This document shows, in pieces, positions 52,976 through 61,314 of a stretch of DNA of 64,000 nucleotides. Where the stretch lies: contig NZ_WSFT01000036.1 of assembly GCF_016820655.1 (NCBI RefSeq), positions 124,001 to 188,000 on the forward strand, read 5' to 3'. Made by a program: the position numbers and the translations under genes. The notes below the pieces were generated by a model, which saw nothing but the letters and a program-made list of their open reading frames with translations, searched no databases and was not told the origin of the DNA. Numbering within the stretch: the first letter of the stretch is position 1; every line of letters begins with the position of its first letter. Source of the stretch: Anaeromonas frigoriresistens (lineage in GTDB: Bacteria; Bacillota; Clostridia; Tissierellales; SIT17).

Positions 52976-54337
52976 ATGTCACAAACAGGATTGATATTAG
53001 TAACATTGGCATCAATAGGAATTTTATTATTTCTAGTATTAAAATTAAAAATACAAGCATTTATATCACTATTAATAACTAGTATGTTTGTTGGTATTGC
53101 AACTGGAATGCCGTTAAATGAAATTATTAGTAGTATTCAAAATGGAATGGGGGGCACCCTAGGATTTGTTGCAACAGTTGTTGGACTAGGTGCTATTTTT
53201 GGACAGATATTAGAAGCCTCAGGGGGAGCAGAGTCTTTAGCCAGTGCATTAATTAAGAAGTTTGGTAAGGAGAAGGCTTCATGGGCTTTAGTTTTAGCTG
53301 GTTTTTTAGTAGCTATACCGGTATTTTTTGATGTTGGATTTATTATTTTAGTACCAATAGTTTATGCTTTATCCAAAGATACAAAAAAATCAGTATTACA
53401 TTATGGGATACCCTTACTTGCTGGTTTGGCAGTTACTCATAGTTTTATACCGCCAACACCAGGTCCAGTAGCGGTAGCAGAAATAGTTGGTGCAGACTTA
53501 GGATGGGTTATACTTTTTGGTGCTATAGTAGGTGTACCTACAGCAATAATAGCTGGTCCTATATTTGGTAAATATATAGGGGAAAAAATACACTTAGATC
53601 CTCCAGAATACATGATAAAAGATGCAGATGAAATGAAGAAAGATATTAAGGAACTACCTTCTTTTGGACTGATAACAAGCATAATAGGAGTACCATTAGT
53701 TTTGATTTTATTAAATACATTAACAGACGTATTAACAAAGAAAGGTATCATAGATGAAGGGCTTTTTGTGGAAATATTAGGTTTCTTAGGTCACCCCTTT
53801 GTAGCTCTTACAATAGCAACTTTATTGGCAGTATACTTATTAGGAACTAAAAGAGGATTTACAAAAGATGAGTTATTAGAACTTAGTACAAAAGCATTGG
53901 GACCGGCGGGATTAATTATACTAGTGACGGGTGCTGGTGGTGTATTTAAACAAATGCTTATAGATAGTGGTGTTGGTAATATGTTAGCTGATAATATTTC
54001 AAACTCTAGCTTACCACCAATTATTCTTGCATATATTCTAGCTGTAGTAGTAAGAATTACTCAAGGTTCAGCTACAGTATCTATGATAACAGCTGCAGGT
54101 ATAATGGCACCAGTTATGGAAGCCTTTAACTTAGGAGGTCCAGACAGAGGACTTATAGTTATTGCTATTGCAGCAGGGGCTACAATATTATCTCATGTTA
54201 ATGATAGTGGATTCTGGCTAGTAGGAAGGTACTTTGGTATGACCGAAGAACAAACTCTTAAATCCTGGACAATGATGGAAACTATTATATCGGTAGTTGG
54301 TTTTGCTATAGCTCTTATATTAAGTTTCATATTCTAA
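52976..54337 (+). CDS. GntP-family gluconate/aldonate permease
   Basis: 453 residues, about 12-14 helices. GVATGMPLNEIISSIQNGMGGTLGFVATVVGLGAIFGQILE and FIPPTPGPVAVAEI (split motifs of one protein) are GntP signatures. Proton-coupled uptake of gluconate or a similar sugar acid, feeding the dehydratase upstream. GGGGAG precedes ATG 52976. Confidence 0.9.
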   Translation: MSQTGLILVTLASIGILLFLVLKLKIQAFISLLITSMFVGIATGMPLNEIISSIQNGMGGTLGFVATVVGLGAIFGQILEASGGAESLASALIKKFGKEKASWALVLAGFLVAIPVFFDVGFIILVPIVYALSKDTKKSVLHYGIPLLAGLAVTHSFIPPTPGPVAVAEIVGADLGWVILFGAIVGVPTAIIAGPIFGKYIGEKIHLDPPEYMIKDADEMKKDIKELPSFGLITSIIGVPLVLILLNTLTDVLTKKGIIDEGLFVEILGFLGHPFVALTIATLLAVYLLGTKRGFTKDELLELSTKALGPAGLIILVTGAGGVFKQMLIDSGVGNMLADNISNSSLPPIILAYILAVVVRITQGSATVSMITAAGIMAPVMEAFNLGGPDRGLIVIAIAAGATILSHVNDSGFWLVGRYFGMTEEQTLKSWTMMETIISVVGFAIALILSFIF

Positions 54338-54350
54338 ATAAAATATAAAA

Positions 54351-54385
54351 AATAAAAGAACCCTTAAGGGTTCTTTTATTTTTTG
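54351..54385 (+). terminator. Terminator of dehydratase-permease operon
   Basis: AATAAAAGAACCC-TTAA-GGGTTCTTTTATT, then TTTTG. Confidence 0.9.
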
Positions 54386-54657
54386 AAGAGAGTGGGGGAA
54401 TTACTGGCTACTATACTAATTCAGTCAAGGATATCAGGAAAATGGTAGCCTATATATTATCAATATTGTTAATTTCAACTTTATATATATATGATAACAT
54501 TTATATTTTTATCTTATGTTAAGATTGTGTGAAGTGTTATCAAAATCTATATTAACAGTTTATAAATTACTGAAATTAACAGAAGTATGTTATAAAAGCA
54601 TAATATAAATGGCATATGCTATTTATATAGTTATAAAATATTAAAGGGTAAGATTAA
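54386..54657. other. AT-rich intergenic region without recognised genes
   Basis: No credible open frame, and the hairpin GGCTAC/GTAGCC at about 54406-54450 has no T-tail. It precedes decayed genes and may itself be degraded coding sequence. Confidence 0.5.
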
Positions 54658-54990
54658 TGGAGAAAGTACAACATATCAATTCTATTATAAAGAGAAGAGG
54701 GGGTATAAGTTAACTAATCAAAGAAAGTCTATACTAAATATTTTAATTAACTTTTAAAAGCATATAATGGTTTCAGATATATACAAAAAGGTAAAAAATA
54801 AAGGTATAGGCTTAGCCACTATATATAGAACTTTAGAATTATTTGAAGAAATAATGATAATTAAAAAGATAAACATTGATGGGAAAATATACTATGAGAT
54901 GAAAATTTTTAATGGAGATCCTTTACATATTCATTTTCTATGCAGGAAATGTGGTAGTGTAATAGACATTAATAATGATATAATATACTT
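54658..54990 (+). pseudogene. Fur-family regulator pseudogene
   Basis: ATG 54658 (AAAGGG upstream) reads MEKVQHINSIIKRRG, then shifts frame at a run of five G (54699-54703) and continues GYKLTNQRKSILNILINF in the next frame. A TAA follows at 54755-54757, then KHIMVSDIYKKVKNKGIGLATIYRTLELFEE and HIHFLCRKCGSVIDINND. This is the Fur DNA-binding domain and the first Cys pair, with one frameshift and one nonsense mutation. The dimerisation domain and second Cys pair are gone; the frame runs straight into a DUF134 fragment. Confidence 0.85.
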
Positions 54991-54997
54991 TGAAATT

Positions 54998-55349
54998 AAA
55001 AAATATAGAAAAGTAGGATTTTTACCTAAAGTTAATCATTTCGGCCCTTTAGGTGTAGGAAAATGTAATATAGAGAGTTTAAATTTAAAAATCGAAGAAT
55101 TAGAAGCTATAAGACTTAAAGATATATAAAGTTTGTCTCAAGAAGAATGTGGGAAAAAGAATAATCATTGAAGGTGGACATTATAGACATTCTAAGTGTA
55201 AATATAGATGTACCCTGTGCGGTAATTCTTACCATATTGATTTTAAAAATGACGAGGCTAATTGCCCAGAATGCGGATCTGAAAAGGTTAAGTGTAAAAA
55301 GAATCTAGAAGTTTGCAGAAAATTTTGTAAAAAACCTCTTGACAAATAA
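54998..55349 (+). pseudogene. DUF134-family protein pseudogene, fused to Fur remnant
   Basis: In the Fur frame the sequence becomes KKYRKVGFLPKVNHFGPLG, then NLKIEELEAIRLKDI, a stop, and SLSQEECGKK: the start of a DUF134 protein with an in-frame TAA at 55127. The HTH that should follow is missing, and a second frame (GTG 55149) continues GKRIIIEGGHYRHSKCKYRC plus a zinc ribbon CTLCG...CPECG and further Cys. That block is the segment after the HTH in DUF134 proteins. So the gene has lost its true N-terminus, an internal segment and its frame. The 66-residue zinc-ribbon piece could still be translated. Confidence 0.75.
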
Positions 55350-55394
55350 TAAGATATAAAATAATATGTATACAAATCAAAAAACGTTATATAA

Positions 55395-55676
55395 AAAGCG
55401 TTGATGAGAAATAGTAAGGATATTATATTCTTTTACAGAGAGTACCCGGTTGCTGAGAGGGACATTAGAAAATATTCTGAACACATCTCTGAGCTAGACG
55501 TCGAATCCTTTTGGTAGTAGGTCGTCTTCGGTTTCCTGCACCCGTTATAGTGCTAGAGTATAAGCATTTGCCGTACTCGATAAGGTTGATACTGTAAAGT
55601 GTCGATGAATTTAGAGGTGGGACCACGAGATTAATACCCTCGTCCTCTAGCTTAGGCTAGAGGACGGGGTTTTTTT
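55395..55676 (+). promoter_or_regulatory. T-box riboswitch, histidine type
   Basis: Stem I carries AGAGAGT and GGTTGCTGAGAGG, and the 3' side reads CTGAACACATCTCTGAGC, placing specifier codon CAC (His) at 55482-55484. The antiterminator bulge region GAGGTGGGACCACGAG is at 55614-55629; the base that pairs with the tRNA discriminator is G, as needed for C73, which is characteristic of bacterial tRNA-His. A terminator stem of about 15 pairs with a T-tract ends at 55676. Uncharged tRNA-His should switch on the ABC importer downstream. Confidence 0.9.
55637..55676 (+). terminator. T-box terminator hairpin
   Basis: CCTCGTCCTCTAGC-TTAG-GCTAGAGGACGGGG followed by seven T. Confidence 0.92.
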
Positions 55677-55754
55677 ATATATTAAATCTTTTGCGCAGAA
55701 GATTGTATTAAAAGGAATTCCTTATTTAAAATATGAATATAAGGAGAGGTTAAA

Positions 55755-56564
55755 ATGAAAAAAATATTAGTAATAGCATTATTATTAATGATGAGTTTAG
55801 GAGTATTTGCAGGGTGTGAAAATAATAAAGAAACAAGTGGTGATAGTTTTTCAGATATAAAGGAAAGAGGATATATAGTAATGGGTTTAGATGATACCTT
55901 TGCTCCTATGGGCTTTAGAGATGATTCGGGAGATATAGTAGGCTTTGATGTAGATTTGGCAAAAGAAGCCTTTGGGAAAATGGATTTAGAATTAAAACTA
56001 CAGCCTATTGATTGGTCAATGAAAGAGACGGAGTTGAACTCTGGAAATATTGATTTAATCTGGAATGGTTATACCATTACAGAGGAAAGACAAGAAAAAG
56101 TTTCTTTTACTAATCCTTATTTAGCTAATAGGCAAGTGATTATTACTCTTAAAGATTCAGGTATTAATTCAAAAAAAAAGTTAGAAGATAAAAAAGTAGC
56201 AGCTCAAATGGGCTCTAGTTCAGTAGATGCAATAAATAATTTTCCAGACCTAGTATCTTCCTTTGATGGAGGAGAACCTATAGTATTTGATACAAATAAT
56301 GAAGCCTTTATGGATTTAGAAGCAGGTAGAGTTGATGCAGTAGTAGCGGATGAAATACTAGCAAGGTATTATATCAGCAAAAGAGGAAAAGAAAAATTTA
56401 ATGTGGCTGATGAAGATTTTGGCAAAGAAGAATATGGAATAGGTTTAAGAAAAGAGGATAAAGAGTTTCTTAAAGAATTAAATTCTACCCTAGATGAATT
56501 AAAGAAAAGTAATAAGGGGCAGGAGATATCAAGAAAATGGTTTGGAGAAAATATATTGAGATAG
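55755..56564 (+). CDS. Amino-acid ABC transporter substrate-binding lipoprotein (histidine type)
   Basis: 269 residues. Signal peptide with lipobox GVFAGC, then the SBP_bac_3 domain: YIVMGLDDTFAPMGFRDDSGDIVGFDVDLAKEAFGKM, a family hallmark here given only as a region. It binds a polar amino acid outside the cell. AGGAGAGG precedes ATG 55755. The upstream His T-box indicates histidine as the substrate (HisXYZ-type system). Confidence 0.92.
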   Translation: MKKILVIALLLMMSLGVFAGCENNKETSGDSFSDIKERGYIVMGLDDTFAPMGFRDDSGDIVGFDVDLAKEAFGKMDLELKLQPIDWSMKETELNSGNIDLIWNGYTITEERQEKVSFTNPYLANRQVIITLKDSGINSKKKLEDKKVAAQMGSSSVDAINNFPDLVSSFDGGEPIVFDTNNEAFMDLEAGRVDAVVADEILARYYISKRGKEKFNVADEDFGKEEYGIGLRKEDKEFLKELNSTLDELKKSNKGQEISRKWFGENILR

Positions 56565-56576
56565 TAGGTGGAAAAT

Positions 56577-57218
56577 ATGCAAGATGTCTATAATGTTTTA
56601 CCTTCTCTGTTAGAGGGATTAATAAATACAATTAAAATATTTTTATTAACATTGTCACTATCTATACCTTTAGGGATAATAACAGCCTTAATACGCTTAT
56701 CTAGTAAGAAAGGGTTAGAGATTACAGTTAGATTATATATTTGGATAATGAGGGGTACGCCCCTCTTGCTCCAAATAGTGTTTATTTATTTTGGGCTTCC
56801 TATTATCGGTGTTAGTCTTAATAGGTTCACAGCTGTGATAATAGCTTTTGTCATAAACTATGGAGCATATTTTGCAGAAATTTTCAGGAGTGGTATTTCA
56901 TCTATAGATAAGGGGCAGTATGAAGGAGCTAGAGTATTAGGACTTAACCCCATACAAACCTTTAGAAGGATTATACTTCCTCAAACAGTGAAAAGAGTTC
57001 TACCTCCAGTTGCCAATGAGACAATCACATTAGTAAAGGACACAGCCTTAGTATATGTGGTAGGTATAGGAGAACTTTTAAGAGCTGCAAAAATAGCTTC
57101 TAATAGAGATGCTACTTTGATTCCTTTAGTTACGGCAGCCCTTATGTATCTTATATTAACTGCTATTTTGAGCAAAGTATTTGGTAGATATGAAGAAAAA
57201 TATGCTTATTATAGATAG
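56577..57218 (+). CDS. Amino-acid ABC transporter permease
   Basis: 213 residues, about five helices. The EAA loop is EGARVLGLNPIQTFRRIILPQ, typical of HisMQ/GlnP permeases. ATG 56577 is spaced correctly from AGGTGG; the GTG at 56568 is inside that site. Works with the binding protein and ATPase on each side. Confidence 0.93.
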   Translation: MQDVYNVLPSLLEGLINTIKIFLLTLSLSIPLGIITALIRLSSKKGLEITVRLYIWIMRGTPLLLQIVFIYFGLPIIGVSLNRFTAVIIAFVINYGAYFAEIFRSGISSIDKGQYEGARVLGLNPIQTFRRIILPQTVKRVLPPVANETITLVKDTALVYVVGIGELLRAAKIASNRDATLIPLVTAALMYLILTAILSKVFGRYEEKYAYYR

Positions 57219-57227
57219 GAGGTTAAA

Positions 57228-57968
57228 ATGATTTTAGAAGTTAAAAATTTAAAGAAATCTTTTGAAAATAATTTGGTGTTAAATGATGTTTCTTTTACCA
57301 TAAATCAAGGAGAAATAGTAACGGTTATAGGACCATCTGGAGCAGGGAAAACCACTTTGCTTAGGTGTATTAATGGATTGGAAGATGTTGATAAGGGTGA
57401 AATACAAATAACTAATAAGTGCTTAGTAAAGAAATATCAATCTGACTATAGGGCTAAAGGAAAGGAACTAATAGAGATAAGAAAAAATATAGGCATGGTA
57501 TTTCAAAATTTCAACCTGTTTCCTCATATGTCAGTATTAGAGAATATTATTGAAGCTCCAATGAAAGTATATAATAGGAATGAAAAAGATACTATTGAAG
57601 AAGCTTACGATGTGTTATATAAATTAGGGATAAAGGACAAGGCTAATAATTATCCTTATGAATTATCTGGTGGTCAAAAACAAAGGGTTGCTATTGCCAG
57701 AGCCCTTATATTAGATCCAAGATTATTATCCTTTGATGAACCCACATCTGCATTAGATCCTGAACTTAGATTAGAAGTGGCATCTATAATTAAATCTTTA
57801 GTTACTAAAGAAAGGGCTGTGTTAATAATAACTCATGATATGGAGTTTGCTAAAAGAGTATCTACTAGAATAATATTTATGGATAAAGGATATATAGTTA
57901 AGGATGATAATATGAATAATTATTTTAATAGTACTGATAATAAAAGAATTATAGAATTCATAAGATAA
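57228..57968 (+). CDS. Amino-acid ABC transporter ATP-binding protein
   Basis: 246 residues. Walker A GPSGAGKTT, Q-loop VFQNFNLFPHM, signature ELSGGQKQRVAIARAL, Walker B LLSFDEPTSALDP and H-loop ITHDMEFAKRV, all as in the GlnQ/HisP group. AGGAGG precedes the ATG. Last gene of the T-box-controlled importer. Confidence 0.95.
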   Translation: MILEVKNLKKSFENNLVLNDVSFTINQGEIVTVIGPSGAGKTTLLRCINGLEDVDKGEIQITNKCLVKKYQSDYRAKGKELIEIRKNIGMVFQNFNLFPHMSVLENIIEAPMKVYNRNEKDTIEEAYDVLYKLGIKDKANNYPYELSGGQKQRVAIARALILDPRLLSFDEPTSALDPELRLEVASIIKSLVTKERAVLIITHDMEFAKRVSTRIIFMDKGYIVKDDNMNNYFNSTDNKRIIEFIR

Positions 57969-58070
57969 GGACAATTTTTATAAATATATGATTAGTAATA
58001 TCTTCAATACTATTTAGAATAGGTTTAGATTTATTGATTTTTAAAATAACAATTTTAAAATAATAATTAT

Positions 58071-58100
58071 ATATAGCATACTAGTATGCTATATTTTTTT
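58071..58100 (+). terminator. Terminator after importer operon
   Basis: ATATAGCATA-CTAG-TATGCTATAT then TTTTTT. Confidence 0.88.
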
Positions 58101-58163
58101 AGTTTATAATGTAGGATAGAGGGGAAATGATTTTATATTTTATTAAATTGGGGGATGTATAAC

Positions 58164-59099
58164 ATGACAAAACAATTAAAGGCAGATATAGCACTGCTAT
58201 TAGTCACAATAGGTTGGGGAGCGTCATTTATTTTAACTAAAAATTCATTAGCAGAACTACCTACATATAATTTTCTAGCTATTAGATTTTTTCTAGCCTT
58301 TTTTATATCAACAGCTATATATTATAAAAGAATGATAAGAATAGATAAGGATACTTTAAAATATGGACTTATATTAGGTGTATTGCTATATGCCCATTAT
58401 GCTTTCCAAACAGTAGGATTAAATTATACTACAGCTTCAAAATCAGCATTTATTACTGGATTAAATGTAATACTAGTTCCTATTTTTTCGGCTGTATTAT
58501 TAAAAAATATTCCTGATAAAAAAGTTAGAATAAGTGCTACTTTAGCTATGATAGGCTTGGCACTACTTACGCTGAATCAAAAACTTGGTGGGATAAATAT
58601 AGGAGATATTTATACCCTTATATGTGCAGTATTATTTGCTTTTTATATAATACTAGTAGGAAAATATACAAAAGATGTAGACTCTGTAAGTATGGCTATA
58701 ATTCAATTAGGATTAGTAGGTTTATTTAGTACTATAACTTCTTTTGTGTTAAAGGAAAATCTAACCTTAACTGTAAGTGTTGGAGGGTGGATTAATATTA
58801 CTATTTTAGCAGTAGTGTGTACATCAGGAGCCTTTATTGTACAAAGTGTAGCCCAGAAATTTACAACTCCTAATCATACAGCCCTTATATACACAGGAGA
58901 GCCTGTATTTGCTGGGGTCTTTGGATTTTTGTTTTATGGAGAGAGGTTAGGAATAAAGGGAACTTTGGGAGCTTTATTGATAGTAAGCGGTATGTTAATG
59001 GCTGAAGTAGATTTTAAAAAGATATTTAGCAAAAATAAGAAAAATGAATCAACTGAATCAAATGAATCAACTGAATCAAATGAATTAACTGAAGGATAG
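58164..59099 (+). CDS. DMT/EamA-family transporter with repeat tail
   Basis: 311 residues, ten helices in two EamA repeats (IGWGASFILTKNSLAELP and the second-half VQSVAQKFTTPNHTALIYTGEPVFAGVFG). ATG 58164 follows GGGGG. The C-terminus past the last helix is a Lys-rich stretch ending in tandem NESTES units encoded by an 18-base repeat. Substrate unknown. Confidence 0.88.
   Translation: MTKQLKADIALLLVTIGWGASFILTKNSLAELPTYNFLAIRFFLAFFISTAIYYKRMIRIDKDTLKYGLILGVLLYAHYAFQTVGLNYTTASKSAFITGLNVILVPIFSAVLLKNIPDKKVRISATLAMIGLALLTLNQKLGGINIGDIYTLICAVLFAFYIILVGKYTKDVDSVSMAIIQLGLVGLFSTITSFVLKENLTLTVSVGGWINITILAVVCTSGAFIVQSVAQKFTTPNHTALIYTGEPVFAGVFGFLFYGERLGIKGTLGALLIVSGMLMAEVDFKKIFSKNKKNESTESNESTESNELTEG
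59042..59094 (+). repeat. 18-base tandem repeat in the DMT transporter tail
   Basis: Unit AATGAATCAACTGAATCA repeated almost three times in frame, encoding NESTES; the third copy has one change (AATTAA for the AATCAA). It ends at the terminator stem. Confidence 0.9.
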
Positions 59100-59117
59100 A
59101 ATATCTATCCTTTTTTT
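59092..59117 (+). terminator. Terminator after DMT transporter
   Basis: AAGGATAGA-ATA-TCTATCC then seven T; overlaps the stop codon. Confidence 0.85.
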
Positions 59118-59231
59118 GTGGATTCATATAGAACTTTTATTAACTATAAGTATATATATATTGTTATAAAATATGAAAAAAATCCATATATAAATCAAAC
59201 AAAACTAATACAACCATTGGAATTATCGCAT

Positions 59232-59261
59232 AATATTTGTTTAATATATTAAACAAATATT
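59232..59261. promoter_or_regulatory. 30-base palindrome upstream of speA, possible operator
   Basis: Perfect inverted repeat AATATTTGTTTAATA / TATTAAACAAATATT directly before the -35 box. No T-run suited to termination follows, since the sequence continues into the promoter. No regulator gene is adjacent. Confidence 0.5.
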
Positions 59262-59264
59262 TTA

Positions 59265-59293
59265 TTGACACTAATCATATAATGTTATATATT
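59265..59293 (+). promoter_or_regulatory. Promoter of spe operon
   Basis: TTGACA, 17-base spacer, TATATT. Confidence 0.7.
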
Positions 59294-59340
59294 AATAAAG
59301 GAAATATTTCGTTGATTTTTTGGAAAGGGGAGAGATGCAG

Positions 59341-60786
59341 ATGAAAGAACAATTTAAGACCCCATTATTGGATGCTTTAAAAGCATATCATAAGCGTGAA
59401 GTTATTCCTTTTGACGTTCCTGGTCATAAGCATGGAAAGGGTATAAAGGAACTAACGGAGTTTTTTGGAGAAAAAATAATGCAAGTTGATGTTAATTCTA
59501 TGAAACCTTTAGATAATATAAGTAATCCCATAGGAGTTATAAAAGAAGCTGAAGATTTAATGGCTAAGGCCTATGGAACTGATCATGCTTATTTTTTAGT
59601 TAATGGGACTACTAGTGCTGTTCAAGCTATGATAATGAGCGTATTAAATCCTAATGAAAAAATATTAATGCCTAGAAATGCTCATAAATCAGCAATAAAT
59701 GCATTAATATTAAGTGGAGCTATTCCGGTATATTTACAACCAGAAATAGATGATAATTTAGGTTTTGCAGTAAGCGTAAGTGTAGAAGGTATAAAAGAAG
59801 CTTTAGATCAAAATGAAGATATAAAAGCAGTGTTTTTAATGAATCCTACCTATTATGGAACAGTATCTGATTTAAAAGAGATAGTGAAAATTTGCCATGA
59901 TAGAGATATACCATTATTAATTGATGAAGCTCATGGAGCTCACTTTAAATTTCATGAAGATTTACCTTTAAGTGGAGCTGAAATTGGTGCAGATATGGTA
60001 GCTGTAAGTTTGCATAAGACAGGAGGAGCATTAACTCAAAGCTCAGCCCTATTAGTGAATGATGGATATCTAGATAAAAATAGAATTAGACATATAATAA
60101 ATCTTACTCAAACAACTAGCGCAAGTTATTTACTAATGACTAGTTTAGATGTATGTAGAAAAAACCTTATGGTGAATGGGCAAGAAATATTAACTGAAGT
60201 AATAGAATTAGTTGAAGATGCTAGAATACGTATTAATAAGATAGATGGACTTTATGCCTTTGGTAAAGAGGTAATAGGTAAGAATTCGGTGATAGACTTT
60301 GATGTTACTAAGTTAGGTGTAAATGTAACAGGAATAGGTCTTACTGGATTAAAAGCATATGACATACTGAGAGATGAATATAATATACAGGTAGAATTAG
60401 GAGATATGTATAATATATTAGCTATAGTAAGTTTAGGAGACTCAAAGGAATCCTTAAATGCTCTAGTAGAAGCACTAGAAGATATGGCTGATAAATATAG
60501 AGATAGAAGTAAAAAGGTGTTGAAGGTATCCCTTAAAAATCCTGAAGTGGTGGTAAGTCCAAGAGAGGCTTTTTATTCAAAGACAGTAAGTTTACCTATT
60601 AAAGATGCAATTGGTAAGATTAGTGGAGAAGCAGTAATGGCCTATCCGCCAGGAATACCGATTATTTCTCAAGGGGAAAGAATAACACAAGATACTATAC
60701 AATATATAGAGTTATTGAAATCTCAGGAAAGTATGCTCACTGGAACCAAAGATCCTTATGTAAATAATATTGAGGTTTTGATATAA
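59341..60786 (+). CDS. speA: Arginine decarboxylase (Orn/Lys/Arg decarboxylase class III fold)
   Basis: 481 residues, PLP enzyme of the short Bacillus SpeA type. FDVPGHKHGKG, DEAHGAHFKFH and the PLP-Lys motif SLHKTGGALTQSS are visible. It makes agmatine from arginine, the first step of this operon's route to putrescine. ATG 59341 is eight bases from AAGGGGAG; the ATG at 59335 is too close to it. Ornithine or lysine activity cannot be excluded, but the agmatinase downstream favours arginine. Confidence 0.92.
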   Translation: MKEQFKTPLLDALKAYHKREVIPFDVPGHKHGKGIKELTEFFGEKIMQVDVNSMKPLDNISNPIGVIKEAEDLMAKAYGTDHAYFLVNGTTSAVQAMIMSVLNPNEKILMPRNAHKSAINALILSGAIPVYLQPEIDDNLGFAVSVSVEGIKEALDQNEDIKAVFLMNPTYYGTVSDLKEIVKICHDRDIPLLIDEAHGAHFKFHEDLPLSGAEIGADMVAVSLHKTGGALTQSSALLVNDGYLDKNRIRHIINLTQTTSASYLLMTSLDVCRKNLMVNGQEILTEVIELVEDARIRINKIDGLYAFGKEVIGKNSVIDFDVTKLGVNVTGIGLTGLKAYDILRDEYNIQVELGDMYNILAIVSLGDSKESLNALVEALEDMADKYRDRSKKVLKVSLKNPEVVVSPREAFYSKTVSLPIKDAIGKISGEAVMAYPPGIPIISQGERITQDTIQYIELLKSQESMLTGTKDPYVNNIEVLI

Positions 60787-60861
60787 ATTTTTTTGTCAGT
60801 TAGTTTAGTATATATAAATAAATTATTTAAAAAATATAAACAATTTGTGGAGGTATGAAAA

Positions 60862-61296
60862 ATGAAAATAGAACAATTAGGCAGACACATTTTAGTTGAA
60901 TTTTACAACTGTGATAAAGAAATACTAAATGATCATGGGTTAATTGAAGAATATATGAAAAATGCAGCAATAGAAGCAAAAGCAACAATAGTTCAAAGTG
61001 CATTTCACATGTTTAATCCTTGGGGAGTGAGTGGAGCTGTTATAATTCAAGAATCCCATCTTACTATTCATACATGGCCAGAATATGGATATGCAGCAGT
61101 AGATTTATTTACTTGTGGAGATACAGTTGATCCATGGGTAGCCTTTGATTATTTAAAGAAAACACTTAAAAGTGATAAAACAGAGACTACAGAAGTAGTA
61201 AGAGGAGAAGCTGGTAGAATAAGACATTTCTCTCCTGAAAAATATGATCAAATACATTTCAAACCAGTAGAAGAACAAGAGAAGAAGTGCGTATAA
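60862..61296 (+). CDS. speD: S-adenosylmethionine decarboxylase proenzyme
   Basis: 144 residues, class 1B. The self-cleavage site is [21 protein letters not shown], cutting before Ser 65 to give the pyruvoyl group; His 70 and Cys 85 (LFTCG) complete the active site. Supplies decarboxylated SAM for the spermidine synthase encoded next. GGAGG precedes the ATG. Confidence 0.96.
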   Translation: MKIEQLGRHILVEFYNCDKEILNDHGLIEEYMKNAAIEAKATIVQSAFHMFNPWGVSGAVIIQESHLTIHTWPEYGYAAVDLFTCGDTVDPWVAFDYLKKTLKSDKTETTEVVRGEAGRIRHFSPEKYDQIHFKPVEEQEKKCV

Positions 61297-61314
61297 GTTT
61301 TGGAGGTGTAAATC

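Noticed and set aside
54767-55129. Open 120-residue frame that looks like a short intact Fur protein
   Set aside because: Upstream Fur sequence continues in frame through a TAA and, further up, in another frame; the C-terminal half is DUF134-like. It is a remnant, not a designed gene.
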